Source: CBDUBS01 sp965365445
GTDB taxonomy: Bacteria > Bacteroidota > Rhodothermia > Rhodothermales > DASSAV01
NCBI GenBank assembly: GCA_965365445.1
Contig: CBDUBS010000088.1
Coordinates: 1-14,017 of the forward strand
DNA: 14,017 nt
Direction of reading: 5' to 3'
In this document: positions 6,435-12,912 of the stretch, one piece after another
Layout of the letters: each line of letters begins with the position of its first letter
Numbering within the stretch: position 1 is the first letter of the stretch
Made by a program: the position numbers and the translations under genes
The notes under the pieces: generated by a model
The model's database searches: none
What the model saw: the letters and a program-made list of their open reading frames with translations, nothing else
Told to the model about the DNA's origin: nothing

Positions 6435-7218
6435 AGTGCCTGACGGCACTGCTCCTTGACGCGACTGAATCTCTAGGCTGCATGAGGTCATGCCTTCGCC
6501 GGGTCGAAAGACCGGGCGGAAACGGCTGACGCACTTTTCCGTTCCAGGAAACACCGTTCCGAAAGGGCCGGAGTTCCAGACGAACCGGAAAGCTCCTCCT
6601 TCGCGGCAGGTCGAGTGGCCTCCGGTGCAAACCGGGCGGACTCACCCGCAACGATCGGCGAGCGGCTCGAATGCTTTCGATAGCGGGGGTAGCAATATCA
6701 ATGCTGGAGAAGGCCGAGAGCACGTGTGCAACCGTCCGGGATGACTCCGGTAATGCGGAAAACCTTTCGCCGCAATGCGAACGCTTTCTGCCTCACCTGT
6801 GCCTCCAACTCATCTGCCGAGCGTACGACTGCGAAAGCACCGTAGCTCCGGCTGGATAAAGTAGGAAGCATGTCTTCTGCCGAGCGAAAACACTTCGTGT
6901 TTTCCATCGAAACGAAGACGGAGTTGCCCTTTGCGAAGCACCTCGTTTCGACGATCCTTCGGGATGCCGAACCGATTGCTTCGTTCCGTTTGCGTAGGTA
7001 TGAAACAAGCGCTTTCGGTCCATACCGTGTGCCCATGCGGTAAGGAACGCACAACACTGATAAAAAAGATGATGTGCGTATGCCGAAGCACCGGGAAACC
7101 GGTGCAAGAGATAGCCTCCTCTGGATACGGTTACGTCGGCTTCGGCCGCGAATCGACGCCGGGGAGGCAGTCGCCGTCGAGGGGACTATGAGCTGCCCGC
7201 TGCCGGGCGGCTTTTTTT
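6435..7218 (+). ncRNA. Candidate large structured non-coding RNA, about 785 nt, family not recognised
   Basis: A promoter at 6400-6428 and an intrinsic terminator at 7192-7218 frame about 785 nt with no credible protein. Hairpins readable by eye: 6435-6440/6445-6450; 6480-6484/6489-6493; 6497-6505/6510-6518 with a GAAA loop and one G-G mismatch; 6754-6758/6770-6774; 6824-6827/6841-6844 enclosing a second GAAA loop; 6886-6893/6897-6904 (8 bp perfect); 6907-6915/6943-6951 (9 bp perfect, 27-nt interior); 6954-6957/6962-6965 with a UUCG loop; 7088-7094/7099-7105 (7 bp perfect, GAAA loop); 7137-7140/7145-7148 with a UUCG loop; and a long-range helix 7114-7121/7161-7168 (8 bp, one G-U). Such dense use of GNRA and UUCG tetraloops is typical of large folded RNAs. 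I found none of the RNase P (GAGGAAAGTCC), tmRNA, SRP, group I or group II intron domain V signatures. It is orphan by position, flanked by the small RNA and dtd. Confidence 0.6.
7192..7218 (+). terminator. Intrinsic terminator ending the large RNA
   Basis: An 8-bp stem (7192-7199 with 7204-7211, one G-U pair) closes the loop CTGC, followed by seven T residues at 7212-7218. It points in the plus direction and lies 69 bp before the dtd start, so dtd needs its own promoter downstream or read-through. Confidence 0.88.
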
Positions 7219-7287
7219 ATGCCCGTACGCCGCCGTGCAAACGTTCGGTCCCCGGATGGTTCATTCCTTTCTACTTTGCATTTCAGT

Positions 7288-7734
7288 ATGGTCGCCCTCG
7301 TACAGCGTGTAAGGCGGGCGTCCGTCACGGTCGACGGACGCCGTGTCGGGTCCATCGGCAACGGGCTGCTTGTATTGCTGGGCATCCATCAGGATGATAC
7401 CGAAAAAGAGATGGACTGGGTAGTGCGGAAGTGCGCGCACCTCCGCATCTTCTCCGACGAACAGGGCCTTATGAACCGTTCCGTCCTCGATACGGGCGGG
7501 GAAGTACTCGTGGTTTCCCAGTTTACCCTGTACGGATCGACCGAACGAGGCAACCGGCCTTCCTTTACCGGGTCGGCTCCGCCGGAAAAGGCGGAGCCGC
7601 TCTATGAGAAGTTCGTGGAAGCCATGAGCGATCTCATCGGCAGGCCCGTCCCGACGGGGGTGTTCGGGGCGGCCATGGAGGTTCACCTCGTCAACGACGG
7701 TCCCGTTACGCTGTGGGTTGAAAGGAAACCCTGA
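7288..7734 (+). CDS. dtd: D-aminoacyl-tRNA deacylase
   Basis: DTD hydrolyses D-amino acids (and glycine mischarged on tRNA-Ala) from tRNA, proofreading translation in the cytoplasm. The 148-residue length is typical. The N-terminus MVALVQRVRRASVTVDGRRVG is canonical. Active-site signatures are SQFTLYG (77-83; usually SQFTLxA, so glycine replaces the last residue) and NDGPVTLW (136-143), which carries the Gly-cis-Pro pair that enforces chiral selectivity. NRPSFTGSAPPEKAEPLYEKFV (89-110) is also family-typical. The ATG at 7288 is chosen over 7219 because the extra 23 residues are not DTD-like and would start inside the T-run end of the terminator. No Shine-Dalgarno is seen. It converges on the molybdenum-cofactor gene mocA, with only 15 bp between stop codons. 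Confidence 0.97.
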   Translation: MVALVQRVRRASVTVDGRRVGSIGNGLLVLLGIHQDDTEKEMDWVVRKCAHLRIFSDEQGLMNRSVLDTGGEVLVVSQFTLYGSTERGNRPSFTGSAPPEKAEPLYEKFVEAMSDLIGRPVPTGVFGAAMEVHLVNDGPVTLWVERKP

Positions 7735-7749
7735 TCCGCCGGCACGCCC

Positions 7750-8337
7750 TCAGGGGGCGTACCGCCGGTACGCATCCATCGTATCGATATCCGTTACCAC
7801 ACCGGAGTCGGAAGTGTCCACCCGGATCGTTCGGTCCGGATGTGCAGCCAGGATACGCCGCCCCCCGACGTCTCCTTCCAACGCCAGGAGGGCATCCCTG
7901 AAACGGCGATGGAACAGCACGGGGTGACCGTCGGCTCCCCCGTACGTGGCTACGACGATAGGCGCCTCTGCCGTTTCGAAAGCCGCGATGACCGAACGTA
8001 TGGATTGGGGGCGGATGAAAGGCAGATCGCCCGGGATGAACAGGTAGCCGTCCGTATCGGCGGGAGCCGACAGTACTCCGCGCCGGATCGAGGCGGCCAT
8101 ACCCTGCCCGTAGGCCGGGTTGTATACGACCTGCACCGGGTATCCGGCCAGCGCTTCCCGTACGAATCGGTCGTCGCGTCCCGTGACGACCAGGGTTTCG
8201 GCCGCCCCGGCCTCTACGACGGCCTCCACCACGTGCGCCAGGATGCACTTGCCATAGAGCGGCAGCAGCAGCTTGTTGGTTTCGCCCATCCGGGCCGACG
8301 TTCCGGCGGCCGGGATGATTGCAGTCAGGTTGGGCAT
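7750..8337 (-). CDS. mocA: MocA-like molybdenum cofactor nucleotidyltransferase
   Basis: The 195-residue protein is a MobA/MocA-fold nucleotidyltransferase. The nucleotide-binding signature IPAAGTSARMGETNKLLLPL is at 8-27. Further motifs are NPAYGQGMAASI (73-84), IPGDLPFI (101-108; often GDMP), DGHPVLFHRRF (136-146), GDVGGRRIL (155-163) and DIDTMDAY (183-190). In MocA the protein transfers CMP to molybdopterin-Mo, giving the cytosine dinucleotide cofactor used by xanthine-dehydrogenase and CO-dehydrogenase-type hydroxylases. Its position 27 bp after an xdhC gene supports MocA rather than the guanylyl-transferring MobA. It is probably co-transcribed with xdhC. CTP versus GTP preference is inferred from context and cannot be read with certainty here. 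Confidence 0.88.
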   Translation of the reverse strand: MPNLTAIIPAAGTSARMGETNKLLLPLYGKCILAHVVEAVVEAGAAETLVVTGRDDRFVREALAGYPVQVVYNPAYGQGMAASIRRGVLSAPADTDGYLFIPGDLPFIRPQSIRSVIAAFETAEAPIVVATYGGADGHPVLFHRRFRDALLALEGDVGGRRILAAHPDRTIRVDTSDSGVVTDIDTMDAYRRYAP

Positions 8338-8364
8338 GGCAATACCTCGCCGGCAGGTTCGAGC

Positions 8365-9504
8365 CTATTTCTCCGAATCGATCACGGGAACGGCTTCATG
8401 CAGCGGACCTTTCAGGCTTCTGAGTTTCCGTCCCGACCTGCCCGAAAACACGGCCTGTATTTCGGCAACGAGGGCCAGCGCGATTTCTTCCGGCGTTTCC
8501 GTTCCGATATCCAGCCCCACGGGTGAAAACAGCCGGGTGGTTCGTTGCGCCGTATCCAGACCGGCAACTCCTTCCTCGATCAGCCGTTGGGTTCGGGAGG
8601 CCGGCCCGAGCACGCCCACATAGGGCGCTGCACTCGCCAGTACGGGGCGCAGCAACGCCCGGTCCCGGAGGAACTGATGGGTCATGATGACGACTGCGCT
8701 CCAGGCGTCCATGTCCGGATCCCGTAGATCGTTCGGATGCATCAGGAACCGATGGGAGGCCGCTTCGGGGAAGCGTTCCCGAAGCTCGGGGACCGAGCGG
8801 CTGCCGACGACGATACACTCCCACCCGAGTTTCGATGCCGTGGCGGTTACCGGCTCCACATCGTAGCTGTCGCCAAACAGAAACAGCCGGATGCGGGGGC
8901 GGATCCATTCAACCAGCAACTCGGCCCTTCCTGCCGGATCGTCGAACCGGACGATCCGGCTGCGCCGTTCCTCCAGCGCTCTCTGCGCCGCTCGCACGGC
9001 GGCAACCGGAAGGTCGTCCCCGCCGAGTGTTCCGAGGATTTCGTCGGGCGAGAGAACCAGCGTGGAGCGCCCCACGCGACCTTGCCGCTCCCCGGATGCA
9101 TCCGTCACCGTGCAGAGTGCGCCCGGCGTTCGGGCATCCCGCAGGGCTCGCAGCAACGCTAACGTGTGGCCGGTCTCGGCCGGATCGATGCGCTGAATGA
9201 GGACGGTCACCGTGCTGCCGCATCCTGCGCCGAATCCTGTAACGGAAGTCGTGTCGCTGACGTCGAATGCGACGACTTCCGGCTTTCCGGTGCGGAGAAC
9301 CTCGGCGGCCCGGAGGGCAATTTCCTTTTCTAGACAGCCTCCGCTTATCGCCCCGAGGGCCGTTCCATCGGCAGCAACCAGCAGACGGGCTCCCGGGCGT
9401 CGGTATGCCGAACCGCCCACCCGGACGACCGTAGCCAGCGCAAACGGCTCTCCGTTCCGTTCGAGACGGTCGGCCTCCGTCAGCACTTTGATAAACTGGT
9501 TCAT
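8365..9504 (-). CDS. xdhC: XdhC/CoxI-family molybdenum-enzyme maturation protein
   Basis: The 379-residue protein has the two expected parts. The N-terminal XdhC/CoxI domain has ATVVRVGGSAYRRPGARLLV (24-43), GAISGGCLEKEI (51-62) and FGAGCGSTVTVLI (91-103), with family-conserved cysteines C57 and C95. The C-terminal Rossmann domain (about 205-350) has MTHQFLRDRALL (274-285), YVGVLGPASRTQRL (295-308) and SPVGLDIGTETPEEIALALVAEI (327-349). XdhC binds the molybdenum cofactor, promotes its sulfuration and delivers it to xanthine dehydrogenase. The nucleotide-binding glycine loop is unusual: GDSYDVEPV (211-219) replaces the usual GAGxDAxPL. The first gene of the minus-strand pair, it lies divergent from moaA across 204 bp. 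GGAG is about 12 nt before the ATG. The hydroxylase it should serve is not in the window. Confidence 0.93.
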   Translation of the reverse strand: MNQFIKVLTEADRLERNGEPFALATVVRVGGSAYRRPGARLLVAADGTALGAISGGCLEKEIALRAAEVLRTGKPEVVAFDVSDTTSVTGFGAGCGSTVTVLIQRIDPAETGHTLALLRALRDARTPGALCTVTDASGERQGRVGRSTLVLSPDEILGTLGGDDLPVAAVRAAQRALEERRSRIVRFDDPAGRAELLVEWIRPRIRLFLFGDSYDVEPVTATASKLGWECIVVGSRSVPELRERFPEAASHRFLMHPNDLRDPDMDAWSAVVIMTHQFLRDRALLRPVLASAAPYVGVLGPASRTQRLIEEGVAGLDTAQRTTRLFSPVGLDIGTETPEEIALALVAEIQAVFSGRSGRKLRSLKGPLHEAVPVIDSEK

Positions 9505-9708
9505 GGCTTCGCTTACTCCCGGCTATGCCCCCGGAAAGTACATCCCGCCGACGAGCCTTCAAAACCGTACGGGAAGGTGCGGCGGTCCCCTCGTCTGCAC
9601 CCCCCTCCCGTCCGTTTTTCAGGAACCATACCGTTTTCATTCGTTTAGTCAGCATGAGAGTTGATATATTCCTTTCCGGCAATCGATAAAAGCACCCGCC
9701 CGATCAGG
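9505..9708. promoter_or_regulatory. Divergent intergenic region between xdhC-mocA and moaA-moaC
   Basis: This 204-bp region must hold the promoters for both molybdenum-cofactor blocks. On the plus side, TTGATA at 9661-9666 and GATAAA at 9685-9690 with an 18-bp spacer make a moderate promoter that would start transcription near 9697, only about 12 nt before the moaA ATG. No promoter was convincing on the xdhC side. The predicted moaA leader is too short for a molybdenum-cofactor riboswitch. Confidence 0.4.
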
Positions 9709-10710
9709 ATGGATGATGGTTCGTTGGACAATCTGACCGACTCATTCGGACGCAGGCATACGTATCTGCGTCTATCCGTTACCGAGCGCTGTAACCTGCG
9801 GTGCCGGTATTGTATGCCCGAGGAGGGGATCTCCCTCTCTCCGAGGGAGCATATCCTCACGTTTGAGGAGATCGAGCGGCTGGCTCGCCTGTTTGTCCGG
9901 ATGGGCGTAACCAAGATCCGCCTGACGGGAGGCGAGCCCCTCGTCCGGAAGGATATCGACGCCCTCATCCGGCAGATCGGCCGTATCGAGGGGCTGGCCA
10001 CGTTTGCGCTAACTACGAACGGCCTGCTGCTGGAACAAAGGCTGGGGTCCCTGCGAAAGGCCGGAGTCAGCCGCCTCAATATCAGCCTCGATTCGCTCGA
10101 CCCCCGGCGGTTCGAGGAAATCACGCGCCGGAAAGGGCACGACCGGGTTCGGAAAGCCGTCGAGGCGGCCATCTCAGAGGGGTTCGATCGGGTCAAAGTT
10201 AATTGTGTGGTGATGCGGGGGGTGAACGATGCCGAACTCACCGACTTCGTGAGGTGGACGCAATATCTGCCCGTCGAAGTACGGTTCATCGAATACATGC
10301 CCTTTGGTGGAAACGGTTGGGACGACTCGACGTTCGTTTCCTATACCGAAATGCTGAAGCGGATCAGGGCTGCCTACCCCTCCCTGGCTCCCCTCCCGGG
10401 TGAGCCGAACGAAACGGCCAAACATTTTACCATACCGGGCCACCGGGGGCGGATCGGCTTCATTACCTCCATGAGCGAGCACTTTTGCGATACGTGCAAC
10501 CGGCTCCGCCTCACGGCCGACGGCAGTCTGAAGGTGTGTCTGTTTGGTCCGGCCGAAGTCAGCTTGCGAGACGCCCTGCGGAGGGGCGCTTCCGACGGCG
10601 ACCTTGCCGCGCTCATCCGGGAGGCAGTCGGCAACAAGAAGGCGGCTCATGCAGGCATGTACGCCCTTGCCGAAGCGGAGAACCGCCCGATGATTCTCAT
10701 CGGAGGATAA
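9709..10710 (+). CDS. moaA: GTP 3',8-cyclase (radical SAM, molybdopterin synthesis step 1)
   Basis: MoaA with MoaC turns GTP into cyclic pyranopterin monophosphate. The product has 333 residues, standard length. The radical-SAM 4Fe-4S cluster motif is C28, C32, C35 in CNLRCRYC, with the SAM-binding LTGGEPLVRKD at 72-82. The second 4Fe-4S cluster, which binds GTP, uses C260, C263 and C277 in FCDTCNRLRLTADGSLKVC. The protein ends in GG, the conserved C-terminal double glycine needed for catalysis in MoaA. I chose the ATG at 9709 because it gives the canonical LTDSFGRRHTYLRLSVTERC opening. A TTG at 9661 would add 16 residues but coincides with the likely -35 box. It is divergent from xdhC and followed by moaC after 106 bp. 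Confidence 0.97.
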   Translation: MDDGSLDNLTDSFGRRHTYLRLSVTERCNLRCRYCMPEEGISLSPREHILTFEEIERLARLFVRMGVTKIRLTGGEPLVRKDIDALIRQIGRIEGLATFALTTNGLLLEQRLGSLRKAGVSRLNISLDSLDPRRFEEITRRKGHDRVRKAVEAAISEGFDRVKVNCVVMRGVNDAELTDFVRWTQYLPVEVRFIEYMPFGGNGWDDSTFVSYTEMLKRIRAAYPSLAPLPGEPNETAKHFTIPGHRGRIGFITSMSEHFCDTCNRLRLTADGSLKVCLFGPAEVSLRDALRRGASDGDLAALIREAVGNKKAAHAGMYALAEAENRPMILIGG

Positions 10711-10760
10711 GCGGGGATTGTTGGCGGCGGTGCTTGCCGTTCGTCTCGTGCTCGCCTATT

Positions 10761-10783
10761 TTCTCCCTCGGTCGCCGGGAGAA
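10761..10783. repeat. Perfect 7-bp inverted repeat between moaA and moaC
   Basis: TTCTCCC (10761-10767) and GGGAGAA (10777-10783) surround a 9-nt spacer, forming a possible hairpin in the 106-bp moaA-moaC gap. No T-run follows, so it is not a standard intrinsic terminator. It may be an mRNA processing or stability element, or chance. Confidence 0.4.
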
Positions 10784-10816
10784 CATCGTTTAGACTGCGC
10801 AGGGAAGGCGTCGGTT

Positions 10817-11311
10817 ATGGCATCAGGAACGGAATTGACTCATCTCAGCCCACAGGGTGGGGTTCATATGGTGGATGTAGCCGAAAAAGCCGCCTCCGTC
10901 CGGACGGCGGTGGCTGCAGGACGCGTGCTCCTGAGCGAAGAAGCGTTCCGCCTGGTCAGGGATAACAACGTCCGCAAAGGAGATGTGCTTACCGTGGCCC
11001 AGATCGCCGGTATCCTGGCCGCCAAGCAAACGAGCAAACTCATCCCGTTGTGTCACGACGTGTTCGTGAAGGGGGTAGAGGTGGATCTGTCGCTCAATGA
11101 AGCCGATCTCGCGGTCGAGATCCGGGCGTACGCCAAAACGGTCGGTTCTACCGGGGTAGAAATGGAAGCCCTGACGGCCGTATCGGTGGCGGCCCTCACC
11201 GTATACGACATGTGCAAATCCATCTCGAAGGCCATCGAAATTACCAACATCCACCTTCTGGCAAAGACCGGGGGCGTGAGCGGGGACTACCGAAAGCCGG
11301 AAGCGCGCTGA
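10817..11311 (+). CDS. moaC: Cyclic pyranopterin monophosphate synthase
   Basis: MoaC converts the MoaA product 3',8-cyclo-GTP to cyclic pyranopterin monophosphate in the cytoplasm as a hexamer. The 164-residue length fits. Hallmarks are MVDVAEKAASVRTAVAAGRV (18-37), KGDVLTVAQIAGILAAKQTSKLIPLCH (54-80), GVEMEALTAVSVAALTVYDMCK (113-134) and KTGGVSGDY (150-158). D131 and K134 correspond to the catalytic pair D128/K131 of the Escherichia coli enzyme. I chose the ATG at 10817 because the upstream extension to 10718 is not MoaC-like. It is followed by floA after 24 bp. No moaB, moaD, moaE or moeA gene is in the window, so the later steps are encoded elsewhere. Confidence 0.97.
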   Translation: MASGTELTHLSPQGGVHMVDVAEKAASVRTAVAAGRVLLSEEAFRLVRDNNVRKGDVLTVAQIAGILAAKQTSKLIPLCHDVFVKGVEVDLSLNEADLAVEIRAYAKTVGSTGVEMEALTAVSVAALTVYDMCKSISKAIEITNIHLLAKTGGVSGDYRKPEAR

Positions 11312-11335
11312 TCACCTTCAACCTATAGGCGTCGA

Positions 11336-12328
11336 ATGGAAAGCCTGACATTCACCACGGGCGTGCTGATTATCGTCCTGGTCATCGTAGGACTCGCTTT
11401 CTTCCTTTACTTCATCCCTGTTCGGTTGTGGCTGACCGCGTTTTTCTCCGGGGTGCGCATAAAACTTTTCCGGGATCTCGTGGGGATGCGCCTTCGGAAC
11501 GTCCCTCCGGCCGTTATCGTCAAGCCGCTCATTACGGCTCATAAAGCCGGAATCTATTTGGATACGCCCCAGCTGGAGGCCCATTACCTGGCCGGGGGGC
11601 ACGTTCAGAAAGTAGTCAACGCGCTCATCTCGGCGGATAAGGCCAATATCGATCTGAACTTCGCCCGCGCCACCGCCATCGACCTTGCCGGCCGCGATGT
11701 ATTCGAGGCCGTACAGGTGTCTGTCAATCCAAAGGTCATCGAAACACCGCCCATATCGGCTATCGCCAAGGACGGCATCCAGGTGCGGGCAATCGCCCGC
11801 GTGACGGTGCGGGCCAACATCGAGCGCCTCGTGGGTGGAGCGGGTGAGGAAACCATCATAGCCCGGGTAGGGGAGGGTATCGTATCCACGATCGGCTCCT
11901 CGGAAACCCACGCCATGGTGCTCGAAAACCCGGATTCCATATCCAAAGTGGTGCTCTCGAAAGGGCTGGATTCCGGCACCGCCTACGAGATCCTTTCCAT
12001 CGATATCGCCGATGTCGATGTCGGGGAAAACATCGGGGCCAAGCTTCAGATCGACCAGGCCGCCGCCGACCTGCGCGTGGCTCAGGCCAAGGCGGAGGAA
12101 CGGCGCGCCGCCGCCGTCGCCCGCGAACAGGAAATGCGGGCCAGCGTTCAGGAGCAGCGGGCCAAGGTGGTGGCCGCTGAAGCGGAAATACCCCAGGCCA
12201 TGGCCGAAGCGTTCCGCAGCGGACGACTTGGCGTGATGGATTACTACAACATGCGCAACATTCAGGCCGATACGTCCATGCGCGAAGCCATCGGCCGGAC
12301 CGACCCGGGTACTCCGCCGGAACGTTGA
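11336..12328 (+). CDS. floA: Flotillin-like protein FloA
   Basis: FloA is a flotillin that organises functional membrane microdomains in bacteria. The 330-residue length and sequence match the FloA (UPF0365) family. There is an N-terminal membrane segment (about 9-27, GVLIIVLVIVGLAFFLYFI), then LFRDLVGMRLRNVPPAVIV and an SPFH-type region with VQVSVNPKVIETPPISAIAKDGIQVRAIARVTVRANI. A charged Ala/Glu-rich helical segment follows (about 226-290, GENIGAKLQIDQAAADLRVAQAKAEERRAAA) that drives oligomerisation. The C-terminus is short. It starts 24 bp after moaC and is followed by an unknown gene 26 bp on, so it probably shares the moaA-moaC transcript, an unexpected partner for cofactor genes. An NfeD partner, often encoded beside FloA, is absent here. 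Confidence 0.95.
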   Translation: MESLTFTTGVLIIVLVIVGLAFFLYFIPVRLWLTAFFSGVRIKLFRDLVGMRLRNVPPAVIVKPLITAHKAGIYLDTPQLEAHYLAGGHVQKVVNALISADKANIDLNFARATAIDLAGRDVFEAVQVSVNPKVIETPPISAIAKDGIQVRAIARVTVRANIERLVGGAGEETIIARVGEGIVSTIGSSETHAMVLENPDSISKVVLSKGLDSGTAYEILSIDIADVDVGENIGAKLQIDQAAADLRVAQAKAEERRAAAVAREQEMRASVQEQRAKVVAAEAEIPQAMAEAFRSGRLGVMDYYNMRNIQADTSMREAIGRTDPGTPPER

Positions 12329-12354
12329 GAAAGGACGGAGTAGAGGAAGCACGC

Positions 12355-12912
12355 ATGGCGCCTCCGCCCGACCGCACCGTACGGCTGGCTGTTTTCGCAA
12401 CACTCGGAGCCGTCAGCACCTCGCAGGAGCTTGCCGCCCGCGCCCTTCAGATCGTCGGCGGGGCAAGCCCGGATCGGGTGGCCGAAGAAACCATGTGCCT
12501 GGTAGGGGTCGCCACGGTGCGCGCGCTGGAGGCCGCCCTGGTGGACAACCCCGATGCGGCCGCCGCCGTCATCCCATCACTATTCGATTTCCCCCTGGCC
12601 TTTCGCGACTACTTCGACGGGGTGGCGCTGCTCGCCGACGACACGGATGCGGCCGATCTCGACCGGGTTGTTTTCGACCGGCTCAAGAAAAGCCGGGCGT
12701 TCTACGAGACGATGTTTCCGCCATACGTTTTCCCCGACGAGCGGATACTGACGGAAAAGATGCCCCTGTGGATGGGGCGCATCAGTTCACCCGGACTGCC
12801 CGGTACGCCCCAGACGCGCACCGAGCGTATCGGGGGGGCTTCGCTTCTGCTGAACCATCTCAAGCTGACGTTTGCCTTTGCGCGCCAGCCCGGCTTCCGG
12901 TCCGAAGGGTGA
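12355..12912 (+). CDS. Hypothetical protein, 185 residues, downstream of floA
   Basis: I do not recognise this family. The predicted protein is soluble and mostly alpha-helical, with no signal peptide or membrane segment. It is Ala- and Asp-rich in the first 100 residues, followed by a proline-rich stretch (FPPYVFPDERILTEKMPLWMGR, about 120-141). GAGG lies 8 nt before the ATG at 12355, which supports that start. A TTG at 12325 overlapping the floA stop would add 10 residues and is the alternative. Strong GC bias at third codon positions and an intact frame argue for a real gene. It lies 26 bp after floA on the same strand and is likely co-transcribed with it. Its stop codon abuts the stop of the opposing gene with no base between. 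Confidence 0.78.
   Translation: MAPPPDRTVRLAVFATLGAVSTSQELAARALQIVGGASPDRVAEETMCLVGVATVRALEAALVDNPDAAAAVIPSLFDFPLAFRDYFDGVALLADDTDAADLDRVVFDRLKKSRAFYETMFPPYVFPDERILTEKMPLWMGRISSPGLPGTPQTRTERIGGASLLLNHLKLTFAFARQPGFRSEG

Noticed and set aside
6490..6744. Plus-strand open frame of 84 codons inside the large RNA
   Set aside because: Low-complexity, Pro/Arg/Ser-rich composition with no domain, spanning several hairpins including a GAAA-capped one; best read as chance in an RNA gene.
6698..7057. Minus-strand open frame of 119 codons inside the large RNA
   Set aside because: No family resemblance, no Shine-Dalgarno, and overlapping open frames exist in several phases. The promoter and terminator both point the other way and the sequence is full of hairpins.
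6435..7218. Large RNA as RNase P RNA, tmRNA, or group I/II intron
   Set aside because: The GAGGAAAGTCC core of RNase P, the tmRNA acceptor ends and tag frame, and a bulged domain V hairpin with AGC triad were all looked for and not found. The GAAA hairpin at 7088-7105 lacks the domain V bulge.
7744..7760. 6-bp hairpin at the convergent dtd/mocA junction as a terminator
   Set aside because: ACGCCC/GGGCGT can pair but no T-run follows on either strand; left unannotated.
10718..10816. TTG-initiated N-terminal extension of MoaC with a hydrophobic start
   Set aside because: MoaC is cytoplasmic and about 160 residues; the extension is not conserved in type and overlaps the inverted repeat.
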